64,000 nt of DNA from an uncultured Eubacteriales bacterium (GTDB lineage Bacteria > Bacillota > Clostridia > Oscillospirales > Acutalibacteraceae). Both the position numbers and the translations under genes were made by a program. The DNA is taken from NCBI GenBank assembly GCA_934476085.1, contig CAKSNE010000009.1, forward strand, positions 6,182-70,181, read 5' to 3'. The notes beneath the pieces are model-generated. The model was not told where the DNA came from. It worked only from the letters and a program-made list of their open reading frames with translations, and did not search any database. Of the stretch, positions 1 to 9,600 are shown piece after piece. Every line of letters begins with the position of its first letter. The stretch's first letter is position 1.

Positions 1-693
1 ATGTTTGCGGCAGGCCGTGCTTTTGAACAGGTTAGAAACTCAATTGGTTATCCACATCTTCCTGTAAAAATCGGTGCTACTCATGCAGGTATTTCTGTTG
101 GTGAAGACGGTGCTACTCACCAGTGTAACGAAGATATTGCCCTTATGCGTACAATTCCAGGTATGACAATTATTAACCCTGCTGACGCTGTTGAAGCAAA
201 AGCAGCAGTTATTGCAGCAGCTGATATTGAAGGACCTGTTTATATGCGTTTTGGCAGATATGCAGTTCCTGTATTTAATGATGAAGCTACTTACAAGTTT
301 GAAGTAGGCAAGGCTGTTAAATTAAATGATGGTGATGATGTTACAATTATCGCAACAGGCTTAATGGTTGATGAAGCTAGAAAAGCTGCTGAAATCTTAA
401 AAGCTGAAGGTATTAACGCTGATGTTTTAAATATTCATACAATCAAACCTTTAGATGAAGAAGCTGTTATCGCTTCTGCTAAAAAGACAGGTAAAGTTGT
501 TACTGTTGAAGAACATTCAGTTATTGGCGGTTTAGGCTCAGCAGTTTGTGATGTTTTGAGCGCTAAATGCCCTACAAAAGTTGTTAAAATCGGTATGAAC
601 GATGAATTTGGTATGTCGGGTAGTGCGGCTGATTTGCTTGAGCATTATGGATTTACCGCTGCTAATATCGTAAAAACTGTTAAAGAAATGTAA
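1..693 (+). CDS. Transketolase, C-terminal subunit (partial at window edge)
   Basis: C-terminal half of a split transketolase: the pyrimidine-binding region and transketolase C-terminal domain that pair with a separate N-terminal TPP-binding subunit. Together these interconvert sugar phosphates in the non-oxidative pentose phosphate pathway. Visible are the pyrimidine-domain stretch HAGISVGEDGATHQ, the IPGMTIINPADAVEA segment and the C-terminal fold with VVTVEEHSVIGGLGSAV. The first codon lies at the window edge. Family members of this subunit run to about 310 residues, so the true start is probably upstream and the first Met is internal. A terminator follows at 753. The N-terminal subunit would be expected immediately upstream. 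Identification of the family is firm; sugar specificity is not. Confidence 0.9.
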   Translation: MFAAGRAFEQVRNSIGYPHLPVKIGATHAGISVGEDGATHQCNEDIALMRTIPGMTIINPADAVEAKAAVIAAADIEGPVYMRFGRYAVPVFNDEATYKFEVGKAVKLNDGDDVTIIATGLMVDEARKAAEILKAEGINADVLNIHTIKPLDEEAVIASAKKTGKVVTVEEHSVIGGLGSAVCDVLSAKCPTKVVKIGMNDEFGMSGSAADLLEHYGFTAANIVKTVKEM

Positions 694-752
694 TTATTGT
701 TTAAAGGCTATTAAATTTGAACAAGTCCGAAAACAAACAATAGAAATAATGA

Positions 753-792
753 CCCCTATGGTAGAGTAAGAAACTACCATAGGGGATTTTTT
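753..792 (+). terminator. Rho-independent terminator after transketolase
   Basis: A perfect 12-bp stem (CCCCTATGGTAG at 753-764 with CTACCATAGGGG at 774-785) is followed by a T-run. It ends the transketolase transcript. Confidence 0.85.
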
Positions 793-870
793 ATGTTAAG
801 AAGTTATATGAAATAATAATCGAAAATTAAACAATTGAGAAAAGTTTAAGAAATATGGTAGAGTAGTCTT

Positions 871-966
871 ATCATTGAAGAATACATCAATTTCTACAAC
901 CGTTACCGTATTAAAGCAAAAACAAAACTGACTCCGCTTGAAAAACGAAATCAGTTTTGTTGCTTA
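871..966 (+). pseudogene. IS3-family transposase C-terminal remnant
   Basis: This stretch translates in one frame to a peptide beginning EEYINFYNRYRIKAKTK and continuing LTPLEKRNQF. That matches the end of IS3/IS150-type OrfB transposases, where the DDE catalytic glutamate region is followed by a YINFYNxxRI...LTPxEYR motif. Only about 32 codons survive and a stop lies just upstream at 859-861, so the element is dead. The rest of 694-1046 holds the transketolase terminator and no other gene I can support. Confidence 0.65.
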
Positions 967-1046
967 AAATTTAATTTTTATCTTAGGATACTATTGTACT
1001 GTCTTAACAATCGTGTCAGTTATAAAAATAAAAGCTGTTTACAAGA

Positions 1047-2135
1047 TTATTTAATTTTAACAGTTTTTACTTTAGTCCAATTGCTAAACGCTTTTTTTCC
1101 TGCACTATAAGAACGTATTTGAACCTTATATTTGCCTTTTTTAAGTTTGAGTGACTTTGTTGCAGATTTTTTAGTTTTAAAGTTCTTTATAATCCATTTG
1201 CCTTTAACTTTATATCTTACTTGAAAACCAACTGCATTTTTGACAGTTTTATATTTAATGGTAAGTTTTTTCTTAGAAGCTTTAAAAGTAGCTTTTGGTG
1301 TTTTTATTTTTTCTTGTTTAATAATAGGTTTTGTTGCAATAGGAGTATCTTTTTTAATTATTGGTACAATTTTTTGTTCAACTAAAACTGCTTTACAAAC
1401 AGAACAATGCTTTCCTTCTGTTAAACCTGTTGAAGTTTCTGTCGCATCAATTGCTTTATCAATAGCAACTGTATGCTCAACAACATTGCCTCTTATTCTG
1501 TCATCGGTTTGATCTAGAATTTTAACCGAGAATTTTTGATTTAAATCAGATGTTATTTGAGTTTTATAAACATTACTTTCATCACGATCGTCATAATATT
1601 CCCAAACTCTGTGATATTTAGCACCGTCAGGTACTTCATTAGGAATAAAACTATATGTAGCACCCGGAATATAATAATTATTTCCGTTTTCGGCTTTACA
1701 ATTATCCAAACCTACAAACATATATTTAACAGTTACTTTAAGTCCAAGGTCATCTTCATAAGTTGACCAATCACAACTAACACCGTTTACTTTTACATCG
1801 TCGAGTTTATTAAAGCGAGCAGAAATCTCTTTTGTTGTGATACGATAAGTTACTTTATATTGCTGATGTGCTTTTGCTTTTTCTCCGTAACGATTGATAT
1901 AAGTTTCAGTACCATTTGACCATTTAACAGCATCTGAAGCGATGCTAATTGCAAGATTATCATCATTAAGGTCTAGATTACCATCAAGATATCTGCCTAC
2001 TGCAACTATTGATTTGTCAGTAAATTCTAAAGTACCCTTGTAATAATCATTATCAATTGTTGCCGCAAAAGCAGTTGATGAAATACTTGTTGCTAAAACT
2101 AATACAGTAATAAGCATTGATATAATTTTTTTCAT
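1047..2135 (-). CDS. Secreted protein with C-terminal Fn3-like domain
   Basis: A 362-residue exported protein. Residues 1-25 form a signal peptide (MKKIISMLITVLVLATS... ending AFA|A). The middle region, about 26-215, has no family I recognise. Around 240-255 is a CSVC motif of the kind seen in short zinc-ribbon-like repeats of gut Firmicute surface proteins (EGKHCSVCKAVL). The last 85 residues, from KTPKATFKASKKK, are the lysine-rich fibronectin-III-like beta-sandwich common at the C-terminus of clostridial extracellular proteins. No LPxTG or other sorting signal is visible. The start is set by AAGGAG eight bases before the ATG. Probably surface-exposed or secreted; substrate unknown. Confidence 0.7.
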   Translation of the reverse strand: MKKIISMLITVLVLATSISSTAFAATIDNDYYKGTLEFTDKSIVAVGRYLDGNLDLNDDNLAISIASDAVKWSNGTETYINRYGEKAKAHQQYKVTYRITTKEISARFNKLDDVKVNGVSCDWSTYEDDLGLKVTVKYMFVGLDNCKAENGNNYYIPGATYSFIPNEVPDGAKYHRVWEYYDDRDESNVYKTQITSDLNQKFSVKILDQTDDRIRGNVVEHTVAIDKAIDATETSTGLTEGKHCSVCKAVLVEQKIVPIIKKDTPIATKPIIKQEKIKTPKATFKASKKKLTIKYKTVKNAVGFQVRYKVKGKWIIKNFKTKKSATKSLKLKKGKYKVQIRSYSAGKKAFSNWTKVKTVKIK

Positions 2136-2161
2136 GAAAACATCTCCTTTTTATATAAATT

Positions 2162-2235
2162 TCCTTTTCCTAAAAGCGATAATAATCAAATTATCACTTT
2201 TAGGAAAAGGATTTTCATTAAAGAAATGAAAATCC
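2162..2235 (-). terminator. Double hairpin downstream of small membrane gene
   Basis: Two consecutive stem-loops lie between two leftward genes. The first pairs CCTAAAAG.GATAAT with its complement across about 2168-2204; the second pairs GGATTTTCATT with AATGAAAATCC at 2209-2235. They probably end the 2260-2679 transcript. Confidence 0.6.
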
Positions 2236-2259
2236 AAATTGTTTTTCACTCAAGCAAAA

Positions 2260-2679
2260 TTATGCTTTGTTTTTTGTTGCACCTATGATAAAGAGTACAG
2301 GAAGTACTAAACCACAGAAAAGTGAGAAGATATTTGATGCGCCAAAACTTGAATAACCGATTGCATTACAAACAGTACCGATTACGCAAAGTGCTGCTAC
2401 AACAATACCAAAAGCCATGCACATTTTTGCTTTTTCAGGTTTTTTGCAGTTTGCAACACCGATAATTCCGGTAACAAACTCTGCAATAGCACTAATAAGC
2501 ATTAAAACGCATGAAAAATAAATCATACCCATATTGTATTGACCTTCAAACAACGAATCTAATGCTGCAACTCCGAAAATAGCAACAAGGCTTGTGATTA
2601 AACTGATTGAACCGAAGATAATCATAAGAATACCGGTTACTTTAAGAAATCCCTGACCTTTTGTTACGTTTTGTTCCAT
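2260..2679 (-). CDS. Small four-helix membrane protein
   Basis: A 139-residue integral membrane protein with four predicted hydrophobic segments (about 11-37, 48-72, 83-103 and 108-132). The start is taken at ATG 2679 (MEQNVTKGQG), because AGGAGG lies about 10 bases upstream. An upstream in-frame extension carries no ribosome site. I do not recognise the family; it resembles short DUF4064/DoxX-like-sized proteins only in topology. It sits alone between the secreted protein at 1047-2135 and the two-component operon. Confidence 0.6.
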   Translation of the reverse strand: MEQNVTKGQGFLKVTGILMIIFGSISLITSLVAIFGVAALDSLFEGQYNMGMIYFSCVLMLISAIAEFVTGIIGVANCKKPEKAKMCMAFGIVVAALCVIGTVCNAIGYSSFGASNIFSLFCGLVLPVLFIIGATKNKA

Positions 2680-2876
2680 AAAATTTTTCCTCCTAAAAAT
2701 ATATTTTGCGGTGTAACCACCAACAATGAAAAATGTTTTGAATTTCAACAAAATACGTATGTCGAAAATCAATGAATCAAATAAATGATTACTATAATTA
2801 TTATACAAATCACTCGGTATTTATACATCTATCAAAAGATATAGAAAATATATTATTTTTTGTGTTTTTAGAAAAA

Positions 2877-2905
2877 AGCAAGCATTTGTTAATACAAATG
2901 CTTGC
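2877..2905 (-). terminator. Terminator of the NarL-type two-component operon
   Basis: A 12-bp perfect stem, GCAAGCATTTGT with ACAAATGCTTGC, is followed on the minus strand by a T-run. It lies directly after the response-regulator gene. Confidence 0.8.
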
Positions 2906-2919
2906 CGGTGTAAAGCATA

Positions 2920-3549
2920 TTAGTCTAAGTTAACAGCAAGTCCGCTAACCCTTGCTTCAATAGCCAAAGTTGTGCGATTGGCACACCCTGTTTTTACAAG
3001 CATATTGTGGATATGCGTTTTAACTGTTCCTTCGGAAATGTTAAGTTTTTTTGCAATTTCGCTATTGGAAATTCCTTTTGTCATAAGGCGTAAAACTTTT
3101 AATTCACCTTCAGTAAATTCTTCGCTGGCCGCTAAATGAACATTAACTTTTGGGGCACTTTCAGGATATACGTGCTCGCCGGCAACGGTTCTATCTATAA
3201 CATCAAGAATAGTTTCCTTAGAAACTTCTTTGAACCAAAAACTTTCAATACCAATCTCTTTAGCACGTTTTATCCATGAATTTTCAGCCATAGAAGTAAC
3301 CGAGATAATCTTAATATCAGGACGCATTTTTTTAATTTTTGCAGCAGCGTCCAGTCCGTTTGAACCATCATTCATTAAAATATCCATTATAATAACGTCA
3401 ATAGCCGCACTTTTTGAAAAAGCATCAGCGAATGAAGCAGATTCTTCCACACAAACAACTTTATAATTGTCATTTCCTTTTAAATACAACTCAAAAAGTT
3501 CACGAGCCACACGAGAATCATCTACAATCATAACTCTTGTTTTTTTCAT
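2920..3549 (-). CDS. NarL/FixJ-family response regulator (REC-LuxR HTH)
   Basis: Cytoplasmic two-component response regulator of 209 residues. The receiver domain (1-120) shows the acidic pair D10/D11, phosphoacceptor D56 in VIIMDIL, a conserved T/S near 86 and a lysine near 107. The C-terminal LuxR helix-turn-helix (about 140-200) reads GISNSEIAKKLNISEGTVKTHIHNML. It is the last gene of a three-gene leftward operon with a kinase starting 4 bases upstream and a polytopic membrane protein before that. The start has GGAGTG seven bases upstream. It should bind DNA when phosphorylated by the adjacent kinase; target genes are not visible from sequence. Confidence 0.9.
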   Translation of the reverse strand: MKKTRVMIVDDSRVARELFELYLKGNDNYKVVCVEESASFADAFSKSAAIDVIIMDILMNDGSNGLDAAAKIKKMRPDIKIISVTSMAENSWIKRAKEIGIESFWFKEVSKETILDVIDRTVAGEHVYPESAPKVNVHLAASEEFTEGELKVLRLMTKGISNSEIAKKLNISEGTVKTHIHNMLVKTGCANRTTLAIEARVSGLAVNLD

Positions 3550-3552
3550 TAT

Positions 3553-4836
3553 TTACACTCCTTTTGGCAATGAAATTTTTAAAATAAAACGGTAATTACT
3601 TTCAATTGTCATATTTCCATTAGCGTCTTCAACAATTGTTCTCAAGTTTTTAAGTCCGCCTTTTTCAACTATTGTACCGTTTGGTGCTTTGCCGTTGTTT
3701 GTGATTATTATAAGAATTTTTTCATTTTCTTCGCTAATGCAAACATCAATAACGTTGCCGTTTGCGTGTTTAACTGTGTTAGTTAAACATTCGCGAAGTG
3801 CTGCAATTAAAACAGATTTTTGCCGTTCATTCTTAGGCAAACAGCCATTTAAATTGATTTTCACACCGATATTTTCGGCAGAATGCATCAGCACATCCCA
3901 ATCACTGCCTTCGCCATTAGGATCAGTTTCATTTTTCATCACTGCGGTGTTATATTGCCATAAAAACAATAGTTCTTCGCGGTTACGCATATCCTTAGGT
4001 TCAGCAAGATATTTTCTTAGCATTAGCAATGCTCTGCCTAAATCATCGTGAACCCTGATAATCGCATTCAAAATTTCTTTTTCTCTTGTTACCCTTGTAA
4101 CCTCACGATTAAATTTTCGTAAACGCTCACCAACCGCATCCATACGTTTGTTGCGTTTTTTTAATTCAGTATTAAGTTCATATTGCGTTGTAATATTATA
4201 TGCAACTAACTCTACAATTTCATTTTTATTATCATAAATTGTTTTTCTTCGAAAATCCCATACTTGATTATCGGCAGTTTTTATTGTTACGTTAGGAACA
4301 ACTCGTATTAATTGAGCATTGTTTTTCAAAGGCTTTGTTTTTATATCTTCAAAAAATCTATCTGCGTTCAAAATACTTTTTTCAAATAATTCAGAACAAA
4401 GTCTGCTCATTTTTGTATTTACTAAGATCGGCATACCGGATTTTAATGAAAAACAAACGCCGTCGGGTAAATTATCAAGACTTTCTTTTATAGCAGAAGG
4501 AGTTAAAACAGTCTTTAGCTTTTGATAGAGATATGTTGCATACGAAGCTAATCCAACGCTAAGAAAAACGAGAACTGACATAACCGCATAAAGCGGTAAC
4601 TCACCAATAAATTTTGCTAATGCCGACATATGAATTTCACTTCTTGAAATATCAGAAATGCCAATCAATACTACTGATGATGTTATTGCAATAAAAAGCG
4701 ACACTAAACGAGTTTTTAAATTCAAACGATAAGAAAAGGTTTTAACACAAGCATATACCGCAACCGCTGTGAGCAGTACCGCATATGTGCCAAAACAAAT
4801 ATATATTAAATTATTAACCAAGTTAAATTTTATCAT
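3553..4836 (-). CDS. Membrane sensor histidine kinase (HisKA_3/HATPase type)
   Basis: Sensor kinase of 427 residues. The N-terminus carries three membrane helices (about 8-30, 42-62 and 76-104), then a PAS-like domain (about 115-215), a coiled coil, and a dimerisation helix with candidate phosphohistidine in IIRVHDDLGRALL. The HDxxG pattern is typical of NarX/LiaS-class kinases. A HATPase domain follows with an N-box (ALRECLTNTVKHA) and a G-box reading EKGGLKNL. The start is ATG 4836: AAGGAG lies just upstream, and the codon overlaps the stop of the preceding gene (ATGA), implying translational coupling. Partner is the response regulator at 2920-3549. Confidence 0.85.
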   Translation of the reverse strand: MIKFNLVNNLIYICFGTYAVLLTAVAVYACVKTFSYRLNLKTRLVSLFIAITSSVVLIGISDISRSEIHMSALAKFIGELPLYAVMSVLVFLSVGLASYATYLYQKLKTVLTPSAIKESLDNLPDGVCFSLKSGMPILVNTKMSRLCSELFEKSILNADRFFEDIKTKPLKNNAQLIRVVPNVTIKTADNQVWDFRRKTIYDNKNEIVELVAYNITTQYELNTELKKRNKRMDAVGERLRKFNREVTRVTREKEILNAIIRVHDDLGRALLMLRKYLAEPKDMRNREELLFLWQYNTAVMKNETDPNGEGSDWDVLMHSAENIGVKINLNGCLPKNERQKSVLIAALRECLTNTVKHANGNVIDVCISEENEKILIIITNNGKAPNGTIVEKGGLKNLRTIVEDANGNMTIESNYRFILKISLPKGV

Positions 4837-6506
4837 ATGCACTCTCCTTTGAGCGGAAGTTCGAGTGTTATATACTCGGTTTCATCTTCAAAACAGGTAT
4901 TTAAAAATCCATTAAATGACAATAATTTTTCTAAAAACAATCGTTTATCAAGAGCTTTTTTTGCACCGCTTAATTGAACACGAAAAGTTATTTTTTCATC
5001 AATAATTAAATTTACTAAAACAGCGTTTATGTTATATAAATCACTCTCAATCGCTGCTTGAAAAATCTCATAAACAAGCAATGCTTTATTGCCGTCCAGC
5101 ATATCTTCGCCAACAAACTCGCTATCTGCCAAAATTCCGCACAAGTGCAAATATTCAAGCGATTCTGTCAAAGAAAAACGCAATTCATTACTATGAATAC
5201 AACTGCCTTTATGCAAATGAAGCAATATATTTGAGTGCCGTTTAATATATACTCCGATAACCGAAGCATATTTCATTGTTTTTTCAAACTCTAATTCATC
5301 GTCAGGCAAATTTTCTAAAATCTTACTTAAAGTTTCTAATTGTTTGTTGACACTTAATGCCATACTATCATAAAGTTTGTTTTTTTCTTCAATTTTAGTG
5401 CGTTTTTCTTTAAGTTTGTTTTCTTCTGCCAAAATTGCATTTTCTTCTGCCAAAACATCGCCTAAATCTTCGAGTTTTTCATTTATTTTATTAATTTCTG
5501 TTATATCTTTGATCCAGTATCCGTATCCCGCTTGAATTGAATGGCTTTGTAATATTGTATTTTTATCGTTAAGTAAAATTTGTTTATCTTGAGCACTTTT
5601 TACCTGCTCTAAACTAACATCAATACATTTTTTTGAGCGAAACCTTATATTTCCGTTTAAATCAATAATTCCGCCGCCGATTGTCGATAAGTGCCAAAGT
5701 TTTGGGTAGCCGTCGTTTGACGGAAAAAGTCGTGCTAAAATTAAGCTTTCCGTAAATGCAGGAAAAATAAAACAAATCATTTCAGCAACTTTAAAAAGTT
5801 CTGCAACGACTGTATTTTTATCTATCAAAAATAAAACAATATATAGAATTCCCACACCAAGCGGTAATAACGGCATCCAAATATTTTTGCGATATTCCAA
5901 AACAGAGCATCTGACAATTGTAATAGCAAGAATTGAAACGAATAACACTACCATCCACGCCAAAGTTAAATAATATAAAGGGCCGTAAATATAGGTGCTG
6001 TTATTAGTCCAATTAGCAATTCCGTTTGGAAAATAAAAGGCGAGTCCGTGTAAATCGTTGGTCATAACACCTAAAACGAGCAACACCGCAGGTATGTATA
6101 AAAGTTTCCAACGCCTATTAATATGCTGATTAGACCCTTTTCCTATATGCAACACCGCAAAAAACATCCACAATAGCATAAAAACCTGTGGAAAATAGTA
6201 TAAATACCATGCGTAGCGTGTTGTAAAATGAGCATTAGGCAAAAATATGAATTTAATTGTTCTCAAAGTCATTAAAAAGACAATCATAATTGCCATTGCA
6301 ATAATATATTTACGCTCTTGAGTTTCAACTAATCTGCGTTGAAGCTGGCTTATCCAAATCGACGCAGCGGTAATAAACAACAAAAATATAACTGTATTGC
6401 TTGGAATTTGAACTAAATTCTCACGCACTAAGCGAATGACTCCTGTCATAAGCACAAGCAAAACACAAACAATATCAAGTATCTTTGTTCTTTTACTGCT
6501 ATTCAT
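4833..6506 (-). CDS. Polytopic sensor-like protein without a clear kinase domain
   Basis: First gene of the three-gene operon, 557 residues. Residues 1 to about 260 hold seven or more hydrophobic helices, like the 7TM N-terminal regions of some histidine kinases. A PAS-like region follows (about 270-335; GGGIIDLNGNIRFRS), then a charged coiled coil (about 335-375; EKLEDLGDVLAEENAILAEE). The remaining 180 residues are kinase-sized, with a possible histidine region around IKRHSNILLHLHKG. I see no N-box asparagine or G-box glycines. It may be a degenerate kinase or a receptor subunit for the adjacent kinase. GGGGGA precedes ATG 6506; an upstream TTG is less likely. Confidence 0.7.
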   Translation of the reverse strand: MNSSKRTKILDIVCVLLVLMTGVIRLVRENLVQIPSNTVIFLLFITAASIWISQLQRRLVETQERKYIIAMAIMIVFLMTLRTIKFIFLPNAHFTTRYAWYLYYFPQVFMLLWMFFAVLHIGKGSNQHINRRWKLLYIPAVLLVLGVMTNDLHGLAFYFPNGIANWTNNSTYIYGPLYYLTLAWMVVLFVSILAITIVRCSVLEYRKNIWMPLLPLGVGILYIVLFLIDKNTVVAELFKVAEMICFIFPAFTESLILARLFPSNDGYPKLWHLSTIGGGIIDLNGNIRFRSKKCIDVSLEQVKSAQDKQILLNDKNTILQSHSIQAGYGYWIKDITEINKINEKLEDLGDVLAEENAILAEENKLKEKRTKIEEKNKLYDSMALSVNKQLETLSKILENLPDDELEFEKTMKYASVIGVYIKRHSNILLHLHKGSCIHSNELRFSLTESLEYLHLCGILADSEFVGEDMLDGNKALLVYEIFQAAIESDLYNINAVLVNLIIDEKITFRVQLSGAKKALDKRLFLEKLLSFNGFLNTCFEDETEYITLELPLKGECI

Positions 6507-6609
6507 TGCTATATCCCCCAAAAACCTTTTATAAATTTATTATATACTAAATCAAGGTCAAAGTCTAGTTTAGAATATATAAACAGCAATTATATCTTTT
6601 AATAAAAAA

Positions 6610-6650
6610 TTAAAAAGAAAATAGCCTCCTTTTTAAAGGAGGCTATTTTC
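6610..6650 (-). terminator. Terminator of the giant surface-protein gene
   Basis: A long stem, GAAAATAGCCTCCTTT with AAAGGAGGCTATTTTC, ends at the stop codon and is followed on the minus strand by T-rich sequence. Confidence 0.8.
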
Positions 6651-9600
6651 TACTTAGAGGTCGTCTTTTTCTTTCTATTTATAATTACAATAGTTGAAAA
6701 AGCTATAAAGCTTAAAATCATAAAGAATAGGGAAGTAGTTTTATTTGTATCTCCTGTTTGTGGACTTGTTGGATTTTTAGGAGATTTGTTTCCGTTTTCG
6801 TTTGATTTATTACCATTCTTTTTAGTCGTTTTTTCACTTGTTTTTGTTTCATTAACAGTGATTTCGCTGGTAGCAGTACCTGAAATTGTCTTAATCTCAA
6901 CTGTATGTTTTCCGCTTGAAAGAGAGTTTAGATATTTTGCACTTAAAGTGATTTTAGAAGTTGTACTATCAGTAGTATAATCATCCTTCTCAAGTTCTTT
7001 ACCATCTACTGAAACGCTAACTAAATCATCAATTAAACCATCAATTTTAACTGATAAGCCATTGTTGCTGCCTAAAACAAATTTTCCGTTGTTACCTTCA
7101 ATTATTGTAGGAGCAATTTTTGCAACACTTTCAGTTTTTGTTTTTGCACAGAATTTGCAGGTGTAAGTTTTAACGCCTTCTTTAGCAGCTGTTGCTGGAG
7201 TAGTTATTTTACCTTCATCAAATTCATGAGCTTGTTTTGTATCTAAAACATCACAGTTTTCACGTGTGCATTTATGCCAATGATTTTCATCGTCATAAAG
7301 TGCATCTCCGCTAAAGTCATGTCCAAGTTCTTTAATAACAAAAGATTTGGTATCTTCATAAGCGGTTGATTTATCAATTACACCGTTCTTATCAGCAAAA
7401 TATTTTTTGCAGTCATCACAGTACCAATAAGCTTTGTTACCTTTTTCGGTACAGGTTGGAGCTTTGTAATCAGTTTTAACCGCATTTTTATGGTCGATTT
7501 TTTCAATGTCAAATATGTCTTTTCCGTCATAAGCGGTTGACTTATCAATTACACCGTCGTTGTCAGCAAAATATTTGCCGCAATCACCGCAGTACCAATA
7601 ATCTTTGTTACCTTTTTCAGTACAGATAGATGCTTTGAAATCAGTTTTAACCGCATTTTTATGGTCAATTTTTTCAATATCAAAAACATCTTTGCTGTCA
7701 TAAGCGGTATCGCCGTTTAAAGTGCCGTTGTCGTCTGCAAAATATTTTTGACAATCACCGCAGTACCAATAATCTTTGTTACCTTTTTCAGTACAGGTAG
7801 GTGCCTTGTAATCTGTTTTAACTGCGTCTTTGTGATTGATTTTTTCAATGTCAAAAACATCTTTGCTGTCATAAGCGGTTGATTTATCAATTGCACCGTC
7901 TTTATCAGCAAAATATTTATTACAGTCGCCACAATACCAATAAGCCTTGTTACCTTTTTCAGTACAAATAGGAGCTTTGTAATCAGTTTTAACCGCATTT
8001 TTATGGTCAATTTTTTCAATGTCAAAAACATCTTTGCTGTCATAAGCGGTATCGCCGTTTAAAGTGCCGTTGTCGTCTGCAAAATATTTTTGACAATCAC
8101 CGCAGTACCAATAATCTTTGTTACCTTTTTCAGTACAGGTAGGTGCCTTGTAATCTGTTTTAACTGCGTCTTTGTGATTGATTTTTTCAATGTCAAAAAC
8201 ATCTTTGCTGTCATAAGCGGTTGATTTATCAATTGCACCGTCTTTATCAGCAAAATATTTATTACAGTCGCCACAATACCAATAAGCCTTGTTACCTTTT
8301 TCAGTACAAATAGGAGCTTTGTAATCAGTTTTAACCGCATTTTTATGGTCAATTTTTTCAATGTCAAAAACATCTTTGCTGTCATAAGCGGTTGATTTTA
8401 CAATCACTCCGTCATCATCTGCAAAATATTTTTCACAGTCGCCACAATACCAATAAGTTTCGTTACCTTTTTCGGTACAAATAGGTGCTTTGTAATCGGT
8501 TTTAACCGCATTTTTGTGGTCAATTTTCTCTATATCAAAAGTATCTTTGCTGTCATAAGCGGTTGATGTATCAATTGCACCGTTATTATCTGCAAAATAT
8601 TTTCCGCAAACAGGGCAGTACCAATAAGCTTCGTTACCTTTTTCAGTACAGGTTGGAGCTTTGTATTCAGTCTTTGTTGACGTTTTATGATAATCGGTAG
8701 TATCTGTTATTTTAATTGTAACACTTGACTGTGATACTTCGTTGCCTTCAACACCCATAGGATTAAATACAAATGTTAAAGAAACTTCGTCGCCATCAAT
8801 GTATTTATTAAGATAATTTTTACTAATAACAACCTTATTGCCGTCTACAGTATAATCTGTATTGGCGGTTAATGTAGTTTGACCGTTTTTAATTTCTTTT
8901 AATGTATTATCATTAAGTGTTAAATCAACTGTAATGTCGCTTTGCTTTTCGGTATTAAGATCAAATACATCTTTTTGTAAAGTTGCGATACTGTCGCTAT
9001 AAAGTACAATGCCTTGGTCATTGCAGATTACTTTATTTCCTGCGTTATCTGTTACTTTAATATAAACAATTTTTTTGCAGTTTGGAGTGAGATTTAAACT
9101 ATCGGTCCATTCAGTAATCTCTGAAACATTTGCAATTTCGCTGTCAGCCGCATAGTACATAATGTTATTAACGCCGCTCAAATCGTCTTCGGCTTTTGCT
9201 TCAACCGAAACATTTTCTTTAAAGAACAAGCCGAAAGTAATTGTATTAAGAATCTTTTTAAAAGTATTATCGTTGTATTTTACTTCGATATTATTAGGTA
9301 TTGTTTTATCGAGTTTATAAGATACAGTGCCTTTATAAACACAACCGGTTTCGTTTGATTTTAAATATATTTCTAAAGTACCGTTGTTAGATTCATCATC
9401 TATGGTTATGCTATCTGCTAACTTGGTACCGATAGTACCGATTTTGTAACCATCATTTGCAGTTATAGTAATATTGCTGTTATACCAGCCTTTTTCATTT
9501 GCCTGAGGCATAGAATACATAGAATCATCAGCAGTACCATATGCTATTGTGAATGTATGTGAAGTTTCTCCTTTGTAGTTGCCTTTTAAAACGATTTTTA

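Noticed and set aside
7717..8385. Two identical 108-codon minus-strand frames within the surface-protein gene
   Set aside because: They are out-of-frame shadows of the duplicated repeat, not genes; their identity only reflects the 342-bp duplication.
6650..8700. CRISPR array from the regular repeats near 7.3-8.7 kb
   Set aside because: The 171-bp units are coding repeats in frame with conserved CxxC motifs, not short repeats with spacers.
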